A stretch of DNA of 32,451 bases from Lysobacteraceae bacterium (GCA_018333835.1 JAGXSL010000127.1:1-32451); one strand, 5' to 3'; counted from the stretch's first letter, positions 1 to 9,721 are shown. A program made the numbers and translations. Notes: generated from the sequence alone by a model not told the origin.

Positions 1-36
1 CATCGCCGTCCAGCCGCTTTTCTTCCTCGTCGCCAT
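1..36 (-). CDS. Possible 5' end of a minus-strand gene cut by the window edge
   Basis: An ATG on the minus strand at 36-34 opens a frame that stays open to the left edge. It gives only twelve residues, a basic start reading MATRKKSGWTAM. An AAGGGAG-like purine stretch lies upstream. The lysine/arginine-rich beginning resembles phasin N-termini, and the next genes include a phasin and a PhaD-like regulator, but twelve residues cannot identify a family. It could also be a chance open frame. Confidence 0.3.
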   Translation of the reverse strand, partial: MATRKKSGWTAM

Positions 37-167
37 GCCTTGGGCTCCCTTGGGCCGACGCAAAGCCTGCGGCGAAGCGACGGTTTCGTCTAGTGTGAAA
101 GCTCGGGGTCGGCTGCCGAGACTGGCCCCAGCCGCCAGCTTGGGCGGTGCCACGAACGGTGTTCCCC

Positions 168-425
168 ATGGACAGCAAGGTTTCTCGTTCCCGTAGCCGC
201 GCGACGTCCAGCGCGCCCCTCAACGCCCGCAACCTGCTGCTCGCCTCGATCGGCGCGGTACTGTGCGGCCGCCGCGAAGCCCTGCGGCTCGCCGCCGCGG
301 CCGGCCAGCGGATCGCCCCCTTGGCCGGCGAGGCACGCCGCTTCGGCGACCGCCTCGGCGGCCTGGTTGGAGGGCTTGGTGCCGCCCGCAAGCCGGCCCG
401 CCCGCTGCGCCGCCGCCGCGCCTGA
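168..425 (+). CDS. Small basic hypothetical protein (possibly phasin-like)
   Basis: I do not recognise this 85-residue protein with confidence. The ORF track starts at a GTG at 147, but the ATG at 168 (MDSKVSRS) is the more natural start. The protein has a Ser/Arg-rich N-terminus. A central helix-prone Ala/Leu/Arg segment (LLLASIGAVLCGRREALRL) recalls the short amphipathic segment of phasins. The C-terminus ends in RPLRRRRA. Codons are strongly G/C-ending, as in the neighbouring genes, which supports real coding. It is convergent with the TetR gene, whose stop lies 15 bp away. A role in granule coating is only a guess from the neighbourhood. Confidence 0.45.
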   Translation: MDSKVSRSRSRATSSAPLNARNLLLASIGAVLCGRREALRLAAAAGQRIAPLAGEARRFGDRLGGLVGGLGAARKPARPLRRRRA

Positions 426-440
426 ATCCGTCCGACGGAA

Positions 441-1067
441 TCAGTCGAGGTAGGCCTGGCTCAGCGTGTGCAGGTGCACGCGCTCGGCGTCGCGCAGGAA
501 AGGCGCGATCAGCATCATCACCTGCACGATGCCCTGCCGGATCGAGCGCGCCTCGTCGGCCTCGCCGCGGGCCGCCGCGTAGTTGAGCCAGAAGGTCGCC
601 AGCACCAGCAGGTTGGTCGAGAACGCCTCCATCTCGGCCGGCGAGGCGCGGACGATGCCGGCGCGGCCGAGCCCGCGCACCACCTGGTTGGCGTTGTCGG
701 TGGCGCGCTTGAGGATGCGCGCGAAGCGCAGGCGCAGGCGGCGGTTGCGGCTCAGGATGTCGACCAGGTCGCGGTACAGGAAGCGGTAGTCCCAGATGCA
801 CTCGAACACCAGGTGCATCTGCAGCCAGATGTCCTCCAGGTTCGGCAGCCGCGTCGCCGGCACCGCCATCGCCTCGCTGATCCGCTCCTCGTAGCGGCTG
901 AACAGCTGCTCGATGATGTCGTCCTTGTTGCGGAAGTGGTAGTACAGGTTGCCGGGGCTGATCTCCAGCTCGTCGGCGATGTGGTTGGTGGTGACGTTCG
1001 GTTCGCCCTGGGCGTTGAACATCGCCAGCGCGCAGTCGAGGATCCGTTGCCGGGTCTGGGCGGCCAT
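441..1067 (-). CDS. TetR/AcrR family regulator, PhaD-like
   Basis: A 208-residue transcriptional repressor/activator of the TetR family. The N-terminal helix-turn-helix is clear: RILDCALAMFNAQGEPNVTT followed by ISPGNLYYHFRNKDDI, about residues 7-55. This stretch, together with the later YRFLYRDL and VMMLIAPFL segments, closely resembles Pseudomonas PhaD, which controls polyhydroxyalkanoate (PHA) granule genes and is thought to sense an acyl-CoA-type ligand. That likeness is from memory, not a search. I chose the ATG at 1067 because the longer ORF runs through the acyl-CoA-binding protein gene. It lies 14 bp downstream of that gene on the same strand, so the two are probably co-transcribed. 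The likely targets are the nearby granule and acyl-CoA genes (inference). Confidence 0.85.
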   Translation of the reverse strand: MAAQTRQRILDCALAMFNAQGEPNVTTNHIADELEISPGNLYYHFRNKDDIIEQLFSRYEERISEAMAVPATRLPNLEDIWLQMHLVFECIWDYRFLYRDLVDILSRNRRLRLRFARILKRATDNANQVVRGLGRAGIVRASPAEMEAFSTNLLVLATFWLNYAAARGEADEARSIRQGIVQVMMLIAPFLRDAERVHLHTLSQAYLD

Positions 1068-1081
1068 CGGGCGGCTCCGCG

Positions 1082-1339
1082 TCAGCCGGTCAGGCGCTTG
1101 ACCAGGTCGATGTATTCCTGCATCGCCTGCTCGCGGCCCATGCCCTTCAACTTTTCCCAGGCCTCGTACTTGGCGTTGCCGACGAAATCGAAGAAACCCG
1201 GCTTCTCGCCGTGGACGTCGCCTTCCGAACCCTGCTTGAACAGGGCGTAGAGCCGCAGCAGGGTGTCGTTGTCGGGGCGTTCGGGGAGGCCCTTGACGGC
1301 CTCCTTGGCGTTCTCGAACTGCGTCTTCAGGTCGGACAT
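1082..1339 (-). CDS. Acyl-CoA-binding protein (ACBP)
   Basis: An 85-residue cytosolic protein of the ACBP family, which binds long-chain acyl-CoA esters and buffers or delivers them. The full family length is present. Diagnostic segments are LLRLYALFKQGSEGD (about residues 27-41) and the helix KYEAWEKLKGMGREQAMQEY (57-76). The Tyr and Lys positions that contact CoA are in place. The ORF track hides it inside an 800-residue antisense ORF; the true start is the ATG at 1339. It is the first gene of a two-gene unit with the PhaD-like regulator and is divergent from the fatty acyl-CoA reductase across 162 bp. ACBP is patchily distributed in bacteria, so its place beside an acyl-CoA-consuming enzyme suggests a functional pairing (inference). 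Confidence 0.93.
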   Translation of the reverse strand: MSDLKTQFENAKEAVKGLPERPDNDTLLRLYALFKQGSEGDVHGEKPGFFDFVGNAKYEAWEKLKGMGREQAMQEYIDLVKRLTG

Positions 1340-1370
1340 CGCGGCGGGTCCCAGGGCATCGTCCCGCAGG

Positions 1371-1399
1371 AAATAGCATGCCGCCGGCGCGGGGGTCAA
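1371..1399 (-). promoter_or_regulatory. Predicted sigma-70 promoter for ACBP-tetR
   Basis: On the minus strand TTGACC (1399-1394) is followed by a 17-bp spacer and CTATTT (1376-1371), the latter preceded by TG one base away (extended -10). It points at the ACBP ATG about 30 bp downstream. The AT-rich -10 stands out in very GC-rich surroundings. Prediction only. Confidence 0.55.
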
Positions 1400-1501
1400 C
1401 GCGGCGCCGGGGTTTGCCCGCGAACGGGCGCTCTGGCACCGTAGCCGCAGGCCCGAAGCCGCGCGCGGCGGTGGCCACAGGCGATCCCGGGGGAGGACGA
1501 C

Positions 1502-3490
<1,989 letters not shown>

Positions 3491-3499
3491 CGGCGGGGT

Positions 3500-4453
3500 T
3501 CAGCCGCAGCGCCGCCAGCGCACGCCCTCGGCGGGGTCGGCCGATTCGAACTGCAAGCGCACGTCGCGCAGTTCCGGGAACTGCTTGGCGAGGCCGCAGC
3601 TGGCGGCGAACACCGCCTCGACGGTGGCGCCGGGCAGCAGCTCGACCACTAGGGTGGTGCTGCTCGCCCAGGCCGCGTTCTCCACGCCTTCGATGTCGAT
3701 CATGGCGAGGGCCAGCGCGGTGCGCCGCACCTCGCGCTGGGCCTCGGCTTCGGCCTCGGCCTCCGTGCCGGCCGGCGGCGGAGCGGCGGTGGCCGCCGGC
3801 GCAGCGCCGGTGCGCGGCGCGGCGGGGACCGCCGTGGTCGCGGCGGGATCGGGGCCGGGCGGCGGCAGGTTCAGCACCACGATGGCGGCGCCGAGCAGGG
3901 CGGCGGCCGTGGTGGCGAGGGCGCGCGGGCGCTTCACCGCCTCATCGGCCTCGCGGGCCACCTCGCGGCGGACGTGTTCCTCGACGAAGGGTTCGACCAG
4001 CAGCCACAGCGCGGCACCGTCGATGACCTGGATGCCGTCGCGCCCGGCCTGCTTGGCGGCGGCCGGATCGATGCTGCCGAGGGTGGCGATGCAGAGTGCG
4101 TCGGCCCCCAGTTCCTCGCGCCGGCGCTGCGCCTCGACCAGGGCGGGGGCGGCGATGCGGTAGGCGGTGCCGTGCTTGTAGACCAGCAGGGTGCTGCCGC
4201 TGTCGCGCCGCAGCAGGCGCTCCGCCAGCGGCACACCCTTGTCGCCCACCAGCCCCTCGATCCGCGCGCCATCCGCGGCCAGTGCCTTGGCCAGGAGTTC
4301 GAGGCCGTCCTTCCAGCTCCGCGAGGCCAGCACTTCGGTGCCGATCTCCAGCAACTTGCGGCGGCGCTGGATGCGGTTGAAGTAGAAGTGCGCGCCGAGG
4401 ATCAGGGTGGCGGCGAGCAGCAGGGCGACGAGGATGGAGACGATCGGCGGCAC
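3500..4453 (-). CDS. Membrane protein with degenerate Mrr-like (restriction-endonuclease fold) domain
   Basis: A predicted inner-membrane protein of 317 residues from the GTG at 4453, or 331 from the upstream GTG at 4495. The shorter start is preferred because it places the hydrophobic segment IVSILVALLLAATLILGAHF right at the N-terminus. Next comes a region of about residues 40-165 with the layout of the Mrr/type IV restriction-endonuclease fold: DSGSTLLVYK, then ALCIATLGSIDPAAAKQA, then IQVIDGAALWLLVEPF. The usual Gln/Glu two residues before the catalytic Lys is a Val here (LVYK), so nuclease activity is doubtful. A second membrane segment (TTAAALLGAAIVVLNL), an Ala/Pro/Glu-rich linker and a C-terminal domain ending in RWRRCG follow. 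The cellular role is unknown. Confidence 0.7.
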   Translation of the reverse strand: MPPIVSILVALLLAATLILGAHFYFNRIQRRRKLLEIGTEVLASRSWKDGLELLAKALAADGARIEGLVGDKGVPLAERLLRRDSGSTLLVYKHGTAYRIAAPALVEAQRRREELGADALCIATLGSIDPAAAKQAGRDGIQVIDGAALWLLVEPFVEEHVRREVAREADEAVKRPRALATTAAALLGAAIVVLNLPPPGPDPAATTAVPAAPRTGAAPAATAAPPPAGTEAEAEAEAQREVRRTALALAMIDIEGVENAAWASSTTLVVELLPGATVEAVFAASCGLAKQFPELRDVRLQFESADPAEGVRWRRCG

Positions 4454-4577
4454 GGCGGGATCCCGGTCGGAAGGGAGGCCACTGTAGCAAGCCACCGCTT
4501 CCCCTCGCGGTGGCGGTCAGCGCGATCCCTGCGCCTGCGGCGGGGCCGCGGGCGCAGGGGTGGCTGCCGGTCGCCGG

Positions 4578-5189
4578 TCAGCCCTGCGGGGCTTGCGGGG
4601 TGGCGACGGTGGCCAGGACGGGCTTGCGGGCGCGCGTCCCGGCGGCCTTGGCCGGCTTGCGCGCCGAGGCCTTGGCGGCGGGCTTCGCCGCCTTGGCGCC
4701 GGACTTCGCCGCCTTGCCGCCGGCCTTGCCGGTGGCGCGGGTCGATGCGGCCACGGGGCGCTGGCGGATGGCGCGGGTCAGGGCCTCGACCCGGTCGTTC
4801 AGCTCGACCAGATCCTCGCGGGTGGGCACGCCGAGGCGGGTGAGGGCACGCTGCACGCGCTCCTCGAAGACCTTCTCCAGCCGGTCCCAGGTGTCGACGG
4901 CACGGCCGCGCACGGTGTCGACGCGCTCCTCGACGGCGTCGCGGACCGCATCCACCTGGCCAGTGGCGAGCTTGCGGGTGGCGGATTCGAAACTGGAGCC
5001 TTCCTTGACCAGGGCGTCGAACAGCTTCGAGCCCTCGAGCTGGGCGCGTTGGAAGGCGCCGACGCCGGCCAGCCAGATCTGCTGCGCCGATTCGGTCAGC
5101 CCGCGCGAGATCCGCTCGGCCGTGGCCTGCAGGTCATGGTCCGGGGTGGTGGTCGCCTTGCGGCGGGTCGATTTCTTGAGCTTGGCCAT
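4578..5189 (-). CDS. Phasin, PhaF-like, with histone H1-like tail
   Basis: A 203-residue phasin-family protein that should coat the surface of PHA or similar storage granules. Residues about 20-145 form the phasin domain: IWLAGVGAFQRAQLEGSKLF, then long amphipathic, probably coiled-coil helices with VEERVDTVRGRAVDTW. Near 120, GVPTREDLVELNDRVEALT is the segment typical of the PhaF/PhaI type. The tail from about 150 is an Ala/Lys/Pro repeat of the AAKPAAK kind, as in Pseudomonas PhaF, where such a tail binds DNA and helps partition granules to daughter cells. It is transcribed in the same direction as the patatin gene upstream (63 bp gap). Family assignment is firm; the granule's chemistry is not shown by the sequence. 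Confidence 0.9.
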   Translation of the reverse strand: MAKLKKSTRRKATTTPDHDLQATAERISRGLTESAQQIWLAGVGAFQRAQLEGSKLFDALVKEGSSFESATRKLATGQVDAVRDAVEERVDTVRGRAVDTWDRLEKVFEERVQRALTRLGVPTREDLVELNDRVEALTRAIRQRPVAASTRATGKAGGKAAKSGAKAAKPAAKASARKPAKAAGTRARKPVLATVATPQAPQG

Positions 5190-5252
5190 GGGCCGGAGTC
5201 CTGTTCGGGGTGCGGGAACGTGGATGCAGTCTTGGCTTCGCCGCTAGAGCAT

Positions 5253-6527
5253 TCACACCAGCCGGCGGCGGGGGCGGCGGCCACGGGAGCGCGCCGCCGG
5301 TGGTGGCGCGGATTCCGCCGCCAACTGTTCCTGCAGCAGGTCCAGCGCCCGGTGCAGGCGGGCCGTGGTCGCGCTGCGCGGCCGCTCCGGCCCCACCCCG
5401 TCGAGGATCGACAGGCCACCGGCATCGAGCAGCTCGGTGCGCAGCCGCAGGCCGTGGCGGGCGAACAGCGGGGCGAGCTGCTCGCGACGCCGGTGCAGGT
5501 CGCGCAGGGTGCTGCGGAAGGCGTACTCGCAGACCTTCAGGCGGTTGCGGTAGCTGAAGACGCTGGTGAAGAACATCTCGCCATCGTCCTCGTCCGGCTC
5601 CATCACCAGCTGGTCGGTGTCCGGGTACTGGCGGGCGTATTTCTCCAGCCCCACCTGCACGCGGGATTGCAGCAGGGTGCGGAAGGTCTGCGACAGCACC
5701 AGCGGCAGGCCGCCCTCGGCGAGCCGCTTCATCCCGGCCGGGCGCTTGCCGCCGCCGCTGGCATCGAAGGGCACGAAGGGATTGATGCCGAGCAGGAGGT
5801 CGACGCCGCGATCCAGCGCGATCGAGGCGTGCATGGTGCGGCGCAGGGCGCCGTCGACGAAGTGGTGGTCGCGGATGCAGACCGGCGGGTACAGGCCGGG
5901 CAGGGCGGCGCTGGCCTGCACCGCGCGGGAGATCGGCACGTCGTCCCAGCCGGGCGCGCCGAAGCGCACGGTCTTGCCGCTGTCGAGGTCGACGGCGACC
6001 ACGAACAGCGGCCGCTCCAGTTCGCGGAAATCATTGCTCCGTCCACCGCTCGTGAACAGCCGGCGCAGGAAGCGCTCGATGCCCTCGTTGTCGAACAGGC
6101 CGTTCGGGATGGCGCCGCCGAGATGGCCCAGCAGTTCGCCGAAGGAAGCCGAGCCCGGATCGCGCAGGGCCTCCCCGGCCCAGCGCAGCAGCAGTGTCGG
6201 GGTGTGCCCGGCCCGGCGCAGGTACTCGGCCAGGGCCGGGCGCAGGAACAGCCCGGGGTGGAAGCGCACCTCGGATTGCCCGGTCAGGAAGACCCGGCAC
6301 ATCGCGGCGGTGTCGAGGCGGTTGGCCAGCCCGGCGGCGAGGAAGGCCCCGGAGCTGACGCCGACGTAGACCTCCAGCCGGGTCAGGTCCAGGCCTTCGA
6401 TGGCGCGCTCCAGGGCGCGCAGGGCGCCCAGCTCGTACATGCCGCCGGTGGGGCCGCCGCCGGCGATGGCGAGGCCGATGCGACTGCGGCTCGGCGTGCC
6501 GGGGCGGGCGGGCTGGACAAGGAGCAT
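5253..6527 (-). CDS. Patatin-like phospholipase / possible granule lipid depolymerase
   Basis: A 424-residue patatin-family serine hydrolase. The oxyanion-hole glycine motif GGGPTGG begins at residue 23, the nucleophile motif GVSSG puts the catalytic Ser at 58, and the dyad Asp is D225 in VDGALRR. The family cleaves acyl esters in phospholipids or neutral lipids, and some members act as intracellular PHA depolymerases. The C-terminal 200 residues, ending in a basic RGRRPRRRLV, are not part of the patatin core and may target the protein to a granule or membrane. No signal peptide is visible, so it is probably cytoplasmic. Its neighbours, a phasin downstream and a PHA granule-region gene nearby, favour turnover of stored polyester or lipid (inference). 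Substrate cannot be read from the sequence. Confidence 0.88.
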   Translation of the reverse strand: MLLVQPARPGTPSRSRIGLAIAGGGPTGGMYELGALRALERAIEGLDLTRLEVYVGVSSGAFLAAGLANRLDTAAMCRVFLTGQSEVRFHPGLFLRPALAEYLRRAGHTPTLLLRWAGEALRDPGSASFGELLGHLGGAIPNGLFDNEGIERFLRRLFTSGGRSNDFRELERPLFVVAVDLDSGKTVRFGAPGWDDVPISRAVQASAALPGLYPPVCIRDHHFVDGALRRTMHASIALDRGVDLLLGINPFVPFDASGGGKRPAGMKRLAEGGLPLVLSQTFRTLLQSRVQVGLEKYARQYPDTDQLVMEPDEDDGEMFFTSVFSYRNRLKVCEYAFRSTLRDLHRRREQLAPLFARHGLRLRTELLDAGGLSILDGVGPERPRSATTARLHRALDLLQEQLAAESAPPPAARSRGRRPRRRLV

Positions 6528-6619
6528 GGCGGGCCGGAGGGAAGGACGATGGCCGATTCTAGCCCCAGCCCGTCCTGCCGCATCATGTCGGCATCGGGAC
6601 GGTCGGGTTGGAGGCGGCG

Positions 6620-7333
6620 ATGGCGGAGCAGGCGGTGCGCGAGGGCCTGAAGCGGTCGATCCTGCTGCGCCTGCAGGCCCTGCGCCGGGTCGGTGCCAGC
6701 GCCCCCCGCGAGGCGGTGGCCCTGCTGCCGGTGTTGCGGCAGTGGCAGGCGGCGCGCCTCGAGGCCAGTTTCGTCGACGTGCTCGCCGACCCGGCCATGC
6801 ACGCGGCCGGCCGCTTCTTCCTCAGCGACCTCTACGGCGATCGCGATTTCAGCAGCCGCGACCGCGACCTCGAGAGGATCATGCCGGTGATGGTCCACCT
6901 GCTGCCCGGCAGCCTGCTGGTCGCGGCCCGCGACGCGATCGGCCTGCACGTGATCAGCCAGGCGCTCGACCTGCGGATGTCGACGGCGATGGCGGAGCGG
7001 CGCTGGCGCCGCCTCGACGTCGAACGCTACGGCACGGTCTACCGCGCCTGCGGGCTGCCACGGCTGCGGGCCCGGCAGATCGACCTGGTGGTGGCGGTGG
7101 GCCGCAGCCTGGACGCCGCCGTGCGCCGCCACGGCGTGCACCGCATCCTGCGCGCCGCCCGGCTGCCGGCGCGGGCGGCCGGCCTCGCCGAGCTCCAGGG
7201 TTTCCTCGAACGCGGCTTCGACGCCTTCGACCGCCTCGGTGGCGCCGAACGCTTCCTGGCCCGCATCGAAGCCGGCGAGCGCGAGGTCAGCCGCCGCCTG
7301 TTCGCCGCCCATCCGGCGCCCTTCGGCCCCTGA
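6620..7333 (+). CDS. Conserved hypothetical protein with FFLSDLYG motif
   Basis: A 237-residue predicted cytosolic, mostly helical protein of no function known to me. I chose the ATG at 6620 over the TTG at 6608 because GGAGG lies at ideal distance before it. The most distinctive segment is FFLSDLYGDRDFSSRD at about residues 70-85, followed by IMPVMVHLLPGSLL. I believe similar proteins with an FF-x-x-DLYG motif occur in other gammaproteobacteria. There is no signal peptide, membrane segment or cofactor motif. It is divergent from the patatin gene (92 bp) and convergent with the PHA granule-region gene (24 bp between stops). A part in granule metabolism is suggested by position only. Confidence 0.75.
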   Translation: MAEQAVREGLKRSILLRLQALRRVGASAPREAVALLPVLRQWQAARLEASFVDVLADPAMHAAGRFFLSDLYGDRDFSSRDRDLERIMPVMVHLLPGSLLVAARDAIGLHVISQALDLRMSTAMAERRWRRLDVERYGTVYRACGLPRLRARQIDLVVAVGRSLDAAVRRHGVHRILRAARLPARAAGLAELQGFLERGFDAFDRLGGAERFLARIEAGEREVSRRLFAAHPAPFGP

Positions 7334-7357
7334 CCGTGGTCTTCCGATGGCGGCCTT

Positions 7358-7633
7358 TCAGGAGAACTCCTCGTCCATGACGCGGTGGATCTCGCGCTCG
7401 ACCGCTGGCCGGATCGCGAACAGCAGGAAGCCCAGCCGGGCGCGGACATGGATGGCCTTGGCGGCCACCGCGATCTCACCCTCGACCCCGCTGCGGCGGA
7501 AGCGCAGGACGTTGCCTTCCCAGCCCCATTCGAGGTCGAAGCGGGCGGCGATCGCGGTGGCGATCCGTTCGACCTTGCTGCGGGCGTCCTTCAGCGGCAG
7601 CGCGTGCGCGCGCCGGATGTCGATCTGGCTCAT
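7358..7633 (-). CDS. Polyhydroxyalkanoic acid system family protein (PHA_gran_rgn)
   Basis: A 91-residue protein starting MSQIDIRRAHALPLKDAR. It fits the small PHA granule-region family: an RAHAL/RSHAL opening, FDLEWGWEGNVLRFRRSGVE in the middle, then LGFLLFAIRPAVEREIHRVM at the end. Members are found near PHA synthesis, phasin or depolymerase genes, and their biochemical role is not established. The ATG at 7633 has an AGGAG stretch just upstream; the longer ORF in the track is an artefact. It is divergent from the FHA-like gene. With the phasin and PhaD-like genes it is the third PHA-linked family in 7 kb. Confidence 0.85.
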   Translation of the reverse strand: MSQIDIRRAHALPLKDARSKVERIATAIAARFDLEWGWEGNVLRFRRSGVEGEIAVAAKAIHVRARLGFLLFAIRPAVEREIHRVMDEEFS

Positions 7634-7723
7634 CGGCTCCTCCTGGCCGGCCGATTCTGCGCGACCGGCGACGGGTCCGGCCAGCGTGAACGCTGTGCTA
7701 CCGTTCGCCGCCATGGAGCGACG

Positions 7724-8515
7724 ATGCGACTGACGTTTCCGAATGGCGAGCACGCCGCCGTGCCGGTCGAGCACGGCCAGGTCGGCGTCGGCAGCGCGCC
7801 CGGTGGCGGCACCGCCGTCGCCATCCCCGGCCTCGCACCCCTGCACGCCGTGTTCGCCAGTGGCCGGCGCGGGCGTTGGCTGACCGTTCCCGAGGATGCC
7901 CGCGTGGTGCTCAACGCGCGCCCGGTGCGACGCCTCGCCTGGTTGCGCCCCGGCGACCTCGTCTGCCTCGGCACGGTGCAGGTCCGCATCGAGGCCGACC
8001 TGCCGCCGCCCCGTCCCGCCGCCAGCAACGGTTCGCGCCACGATCCGCCGCCGCGGCAGGCGCTCCGCGGTCTCAACGGCGGCTGGTTCGGCCGCTGCCA
8101 ACCCCTGCTCGGCGGGTCGATGCTGATCGGCTCCGGCAACGCCTGCGACCTCCGCCTCGACGCCGCCGGCGTGCTCGACCGCCATGCCGTGCTGGAACCT
8201 GGCGAGGGCGGGCGCTGGGTGCTCCGCGCCCTTTCCGGCGCCGCCCTGTTGCGGGTCAACGGCCACCCGGTCGATGCGGCCCTGCTGGCCCCCGGCGACC
8301 AGATCGAACTTGGCGAGCAGCGTCTGCTGCTGGAATCCCCGGGCATCGCGCCGCCGCCACGCAGCCCGCTGGTGGCACCGGCCCCGCCCGCGGCTCCCGG
8401 CCACGAGGAAGCACCGCCCTCGCGCGATCCCGGCGGCCTCTACCTGCTGGTCGCCGCCGCCGCGGCACTCGCCGCCGCGCTGACCGCGTTCTTCGTCTAC
8501 GCGCCGCGCGGCTGA
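7724..8515 (+). CDS. Tandem degenerate FHA-like protein with C-terminal membrane anchor
   Basis: A 263-residue protein with two successive forkhead-associated-like units and one C-terminal membrane helix. The second unit (about residues 125-205) is the clearer: LIGSGNACDLRLDAAGVLDRHAVL then LRVNGHPVDAALLAPGDQIELG. The first (about 15-85) shows APLHAVF then VVLNARPVRRLAWLRPGDLVCLG. FHA domains normally bind phosphothreonine through a GR and an S-x-x-H motif. Here the Arg is Ser (IGSG) and the Ser position is lost (LDRH), so canonical phosphopeptide binding is doubtful. A Pro/Ala linker leads to the anchor LYLLVAAAAALAAALTAFFV. The ATG at 7724 follows GGAGCGACG. The partner and function are unknown. 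Confidence 0.72.
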   Translation: MRLTFPNGEHAAVPVEHGQVGVGSAPGGGTAVAIPGLAPLHAVFASGRRGRWLTVPEDARVVLNARPVRRLAWLRPGDLVCLGTVQVRIEADLPPPRPAASNGSRHDPPPRQALRGLNGGWFGRCQPLLGGSMLIGSGNACDLRLDAAGVLDRHAVLEPGEGGRWVLRALSGAALLRVNGHPVDAALLAPGDQIELGEQRLLLESPGIAPPPRSPLVAPAPPAAPGHEEAPPSRDPGGLYLLVAAAAALAAALTAFFVYAPRG

Positions 8516-8530
8516 CCGCCCGCGCGGCAG

Positions 8531-8546
8531 ATGCCCAAACGGGCAT
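8531..8546 (+). terminator. Small perfect hairpin after the FHA-like gene
   Basis: ATGCCC-AAAC-GGGCAT forms a six-base-pair stem with a four-base loop, 15 bp after the stop codon and followed by TTCG. The stem is short and the T-tract minimal. It may end transcription weakly or lie in the serC leader. Confidence 0.4.
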
Positions 8547-8632
8547 TTCGAGATTCGACTCTAATCGGCTTGCCTACTGTCGAGGCGATCTGGACGCGTG
8601 CTAGCGTCGGCGTTTCGACCAGGGGGGTGCAG

Positions 8633-9718
8633 ATGTCGCGGGGATTCAATTTCAGCGCCGGTCCGGCGGTGCTTCCGGAGCCGGTGCTGCGCCGGGCGCA
8701 GGCCGAGCTGCTCGAATGGGGTGGCGAGCGCGCCTCGGTGATGGAAGTCTCGCACCGCGGCAAGGCCTTCATCGCCGTGGCCGAGAAGGCCGAGGCCGAC
8801 CTCCGCAGGCTCATGGGCATCCCCGAGGACTACGCCGTGCTGTTCCTGCAGGGCGGCGCGACCACGCATTTCGCCCTGCTGCCGATGAACCTCGCGGCGC
8901 CGGGTGAGCGCGTCGATCATCTCGTGACCGGCGCCTGGAGCAAGAAGGCCGCCAGCGAGGGCAAGGCGCACAGCGCCGTCCACGTCGTCGCCGATACCGC
9001 GGCCTCGAACTACACGACCCTTCCGGCGGTGGGTTCCTACGCGATCGATCCCTCTGCGGCGTACGTGCACCTCGTCGCCAACGAGACCATCCACGGCGTC
9101 GAGTTCCCGGATGCCATCGAAACCGGCGGTGTGCCGCTGGTCGCGGATTTCAGCAGCTCGATCCTGTCGCGCCCGGTCGACGTCAGGAAGTACGGCGTGA
9201 TCTACGCCGGTGCCCAGAAGAACATCGGCCCCTCGGGCCTCGTGGTGATGGTGATCCGCCGCGACCTGCTGGAGCGCGCCGGCCAGCCGCGCGCCAAGAT
9301 CCTGAGCTACAAGGCCCATGCCGAGCAGGGCTCGATGCTCAACACGCCGCCGACCTTCGCCTGGTACCTCGCCGGCCTGGTGTTCGAGTGGATGCTGGAG
9401 CAGGGCGGCCTCGCCGCCTTCGAGGCCAGCAACCGCCGCAAGGCCGGGGCCGTGTACGCCGCCATCGACGGCAGCGGCGGCTTCTACCGCAACCCGGTCG
9501 CCGTGGACGCGCGCTCGCTGATGAACGTGCCCTTCATGCTGTATGACGCCGCGCTCGATGCCACCTTCCTGAAGGAATCGGAATCCGCCGGCCTGCTGGC
9601 GCTGAAGGGCCACCGCGACCTCGGCGGCATGCGCGCCTCGCTCTACAACGCGCTGCCCTACGAGGCGGTCGCAGCGCTGGTCGACTTCATGGGCGATTTC
9701 GCCCGGAGGCACGGGTGA
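8633..9718 (+). CDS. serC: Phosphoserine aminotransferase
   Basis: A 361-residue class V aminotransferase that makes 3-phosphoserine from 3-phosphohydroxypyruvate and glutamate (serine pathway) and also acts in pyridoxal phosphate synthesis. The start RGFNFSAGPAVLPEPVL is a family signature. QGGATTHFALLPMNL binds cofactor phosphate, and the PLP lysine is K196 in GAQKNIGPSG. HRDLGGMRASLYNA near the C-terminus is also typical. I moved the start from 8531 to the ATG at 8633, which has AGGGGGG before it and gives the usual length. It heads the serC-pheA-hisC-aroA-cmk chain; pheA follows after 3 bp. Confidence 0.97.
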   Translation: MSRGFNFSAGPAVLPEPVLRRAQAELLEWGGERASVMEVSHRGKAFIAVAEKAEADLRRLMGIPEDYAVLFLQGGATTHFALLPMNLAAPGERVDHLVTGAWSKKAASEGKAHSAVHVVADTAASNYTTLPAVGSYAIDPSAAYVHLVANETIHGVEFPDAIETGGVPLVADFSSSILSRPVDVRKYGVIYAGAQKNIGPSGLVVMVIRRDLLERAGQPRAKILSYKAHAEQGSMLNTPPTFAWYLAGLVFEWMLEQGGLAAFEASNRRKAGAVYAAIDGSGGFYRNPVAVDARSLMNVPFMLYDAALDATFLKESESAGLLALKGHRDLGGMRASLYNALPYEAVAALVDFMGDFARRHG

Positions 9719-9721
9719 GCC

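Noticed and set aside
423-443. Inverted repeat GAATCCGTC...GACGGAATC between the first two convergent genes as a terminator
   Set aside because: The stem has a mismatch, almost no loop space and no T-tract; too weak to call.
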